The notes under the pieces were generated by a model. The model made no database searches. It worked only from the letters and a program-made list of their open reading frames with translations, and was not told where the DNA came from. This document shows positions 62,993-64,000 of a stretch of DNA of 64,000 nucleotides, piece after piece. A program made the translations under genes and the position numbers. Numbering within the stretch: position 1 is the first letter of the stretch; each line of letters opens with the position of its first letter. Source of the stretch: Amyelois transitella (lineage: Eukaryota; Arthropoda; Insecta; Lepidoptera; Pyralidae); the NCBI RefSeq assembly GCF_032362555.1, contig NC_083526.1, positions 5,910,001 through 5,974,000 on the forward strand, read 5' to 3'.

Positions 62993-64000
62993 TAGATCCT
63001 GATAATTTCTGTTCCTTCGGAAAATCCTCCCTTAGTGCTCCGATAGACCACATAAGAAATCTACATGTCAAATTTCTCTTGAAAGTTATGGGCTGTGCAG
63101 TGAACATTAGATATATTTTCACAGCTTTACAAAATGTTGAAATACTTAGACTAATTTTATCTATGCATCATTACTACACATCATTGCTATAGTTTCAATA
63201 TGGAATTTTGCAAAGAAGGGAAATAAATCGGAACCCAACCCAAAAGAGCAGTGAATGATTAGACTAAGTATAGTGTAGATTTATATTGATATAAATATTT
63301 AAAAAAAACAATGACGTATAGTCTAGTCTGTAAATTCCTTAGTTCCTGTTCGAATGACAAATTGCGTCTAACAAGAAAATCCATTTCAAAACCAGCCATT
63401 TCGATTCCGCCTTTTGATTGTATCAAAATTTTCATATCTTCCATATGGTTGTTAAAAATAAATATAGAAAAGAGGTTTATTGAAATACATGCCATAATTA
63501 AGTAGAGGAAAAAACAACAAAAAAATCTCGCTCATGGTTTTTTTTTTAAATTAAAATACCTGTTTCTGATTTTTTTTTATGTGGGCTGTTTATTAATTTG
63601 ACGAGAAAACAAAGGAAATTAAGAAAATTATCTTCTCTATGGTTCATTAAATTAAAAAAAAAACCTGTTTCTAACATTTTCTTTCCTCCATAACGATTAA
63701 TTGTGTTACAGGCATATTTTTATGCGAGCAGAGTTGCGGGCAAGCAAGCAAGTACGTTGGAAATAAATTCAAATAAAGAAATGACCTCTTATTAGTAAAC
63801 GCCAAGGTTCCTACTAATACGGGCCTGATTAAACTATCAACAGGTCATAAAAAAGGCACGAAATAATGGCTTATTGTTCTAAATCTAGACGAAACGTGTG
63901 TAGATTTAAATAATATGTTGTCTGTTGTGAACACTAGTATACACCCGCGGCTCCACTCGAAAATGTCCCGTTACTTTTTTCCTTACATGAAAATTTATCA
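62993..64000. other. Gene-free AT-rich interval
   Basis: No gene seen. A phrase with AAATTAAA and ACCTGTTTCT recurs at about 63548 and 63648. A decayed GAGTTGCGGGCAAGCAAGC string near 63733 resembles an HLE 3' end. Confidence 0.4.

Overview
The window is nuclear DNA of an insect, almost certainly a lepidopteran (moth or butterfly). It is AT-rich, its genes are split by GT-AG introns, and it is packed with short interspersed repeats ending in ATGTATGT tails, tRNA-headed SINEs and Helitron-like repeats of a kind familiar to me from Lepidoptera. The species cannot be fixed from the sequence alone.

Layout. (1) 1-12.8 kb: 5' half of a minus-strand gene for a mitochondrial 4-hydroxybutyrate CoA-transferase / acetyl-CoA hydrolase family enzyme. 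Three coding exons lie in the window and the rest is beyond its left edge. Its introns hold a 49/50-bp minisatellite and a hAT transposon with a 543-codon transposase ORF. (2) 12.8-16.4 kb: intergenic, largely one ~2-kb TIR element carrying an ELAV-type gene fragment and a piece of a LINE endonuclease. (3) 16.4-25.7 kb, plus strand: complete 11-exon gene for V-ATPase subunit B (493 aa), with a perfect CLEAR-type E-box just upstream. (4) 28.2-32.7 kb, minus strand: complete 6-exon gene for the PP2A 65-kDa scaffold subunit A (590 aa), with a broken duplicate of part of exon 4. (5) 33.7-35.2 kb, plus strand: 3-exon gene for a ~196-aa multi-pass membrane protein I do not recognise. (6) 35.2-64 kb: no host gene seen. 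This part is a repeat desert containing an intact Ty1/copia retrotransposon (42505-46869, identical 141-bp LTRs, 5-bp target duplication), two non-autonomous hAT elements and dozens of SINE-like copies.

Repeat names used here: S1 = ~260-bp SINE-like element starting GTGCCGTGTGG and ending in ATGTATGT; S2 = SINE with a tRNA-like head (about 240 bp); S3 = a second SINE with a tRNA-like head; RTE tail = 3' end of an RTE-type LINE, coding for the last ~60 residues of the polyprotein; R4 = repeat with a conserved GCTGCAGTGYAGTTTGTT core; R5 = repeat seen at 21.6 and 62.6 kb; HLE = Helitron-like element.

The three recognised host genes are housekeeping genes (mitochondrial CoA metabolism, proton pumping, phosphatase scaffold). 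Nothing suggests they work as a unit. The most notable signals are the gene-fragment-carrying TIR element, the CLEAR motif at V-ATPase B, a SINE lying against a splice donor, and a 77-bp perfect inverted repeat around the copia insertion.
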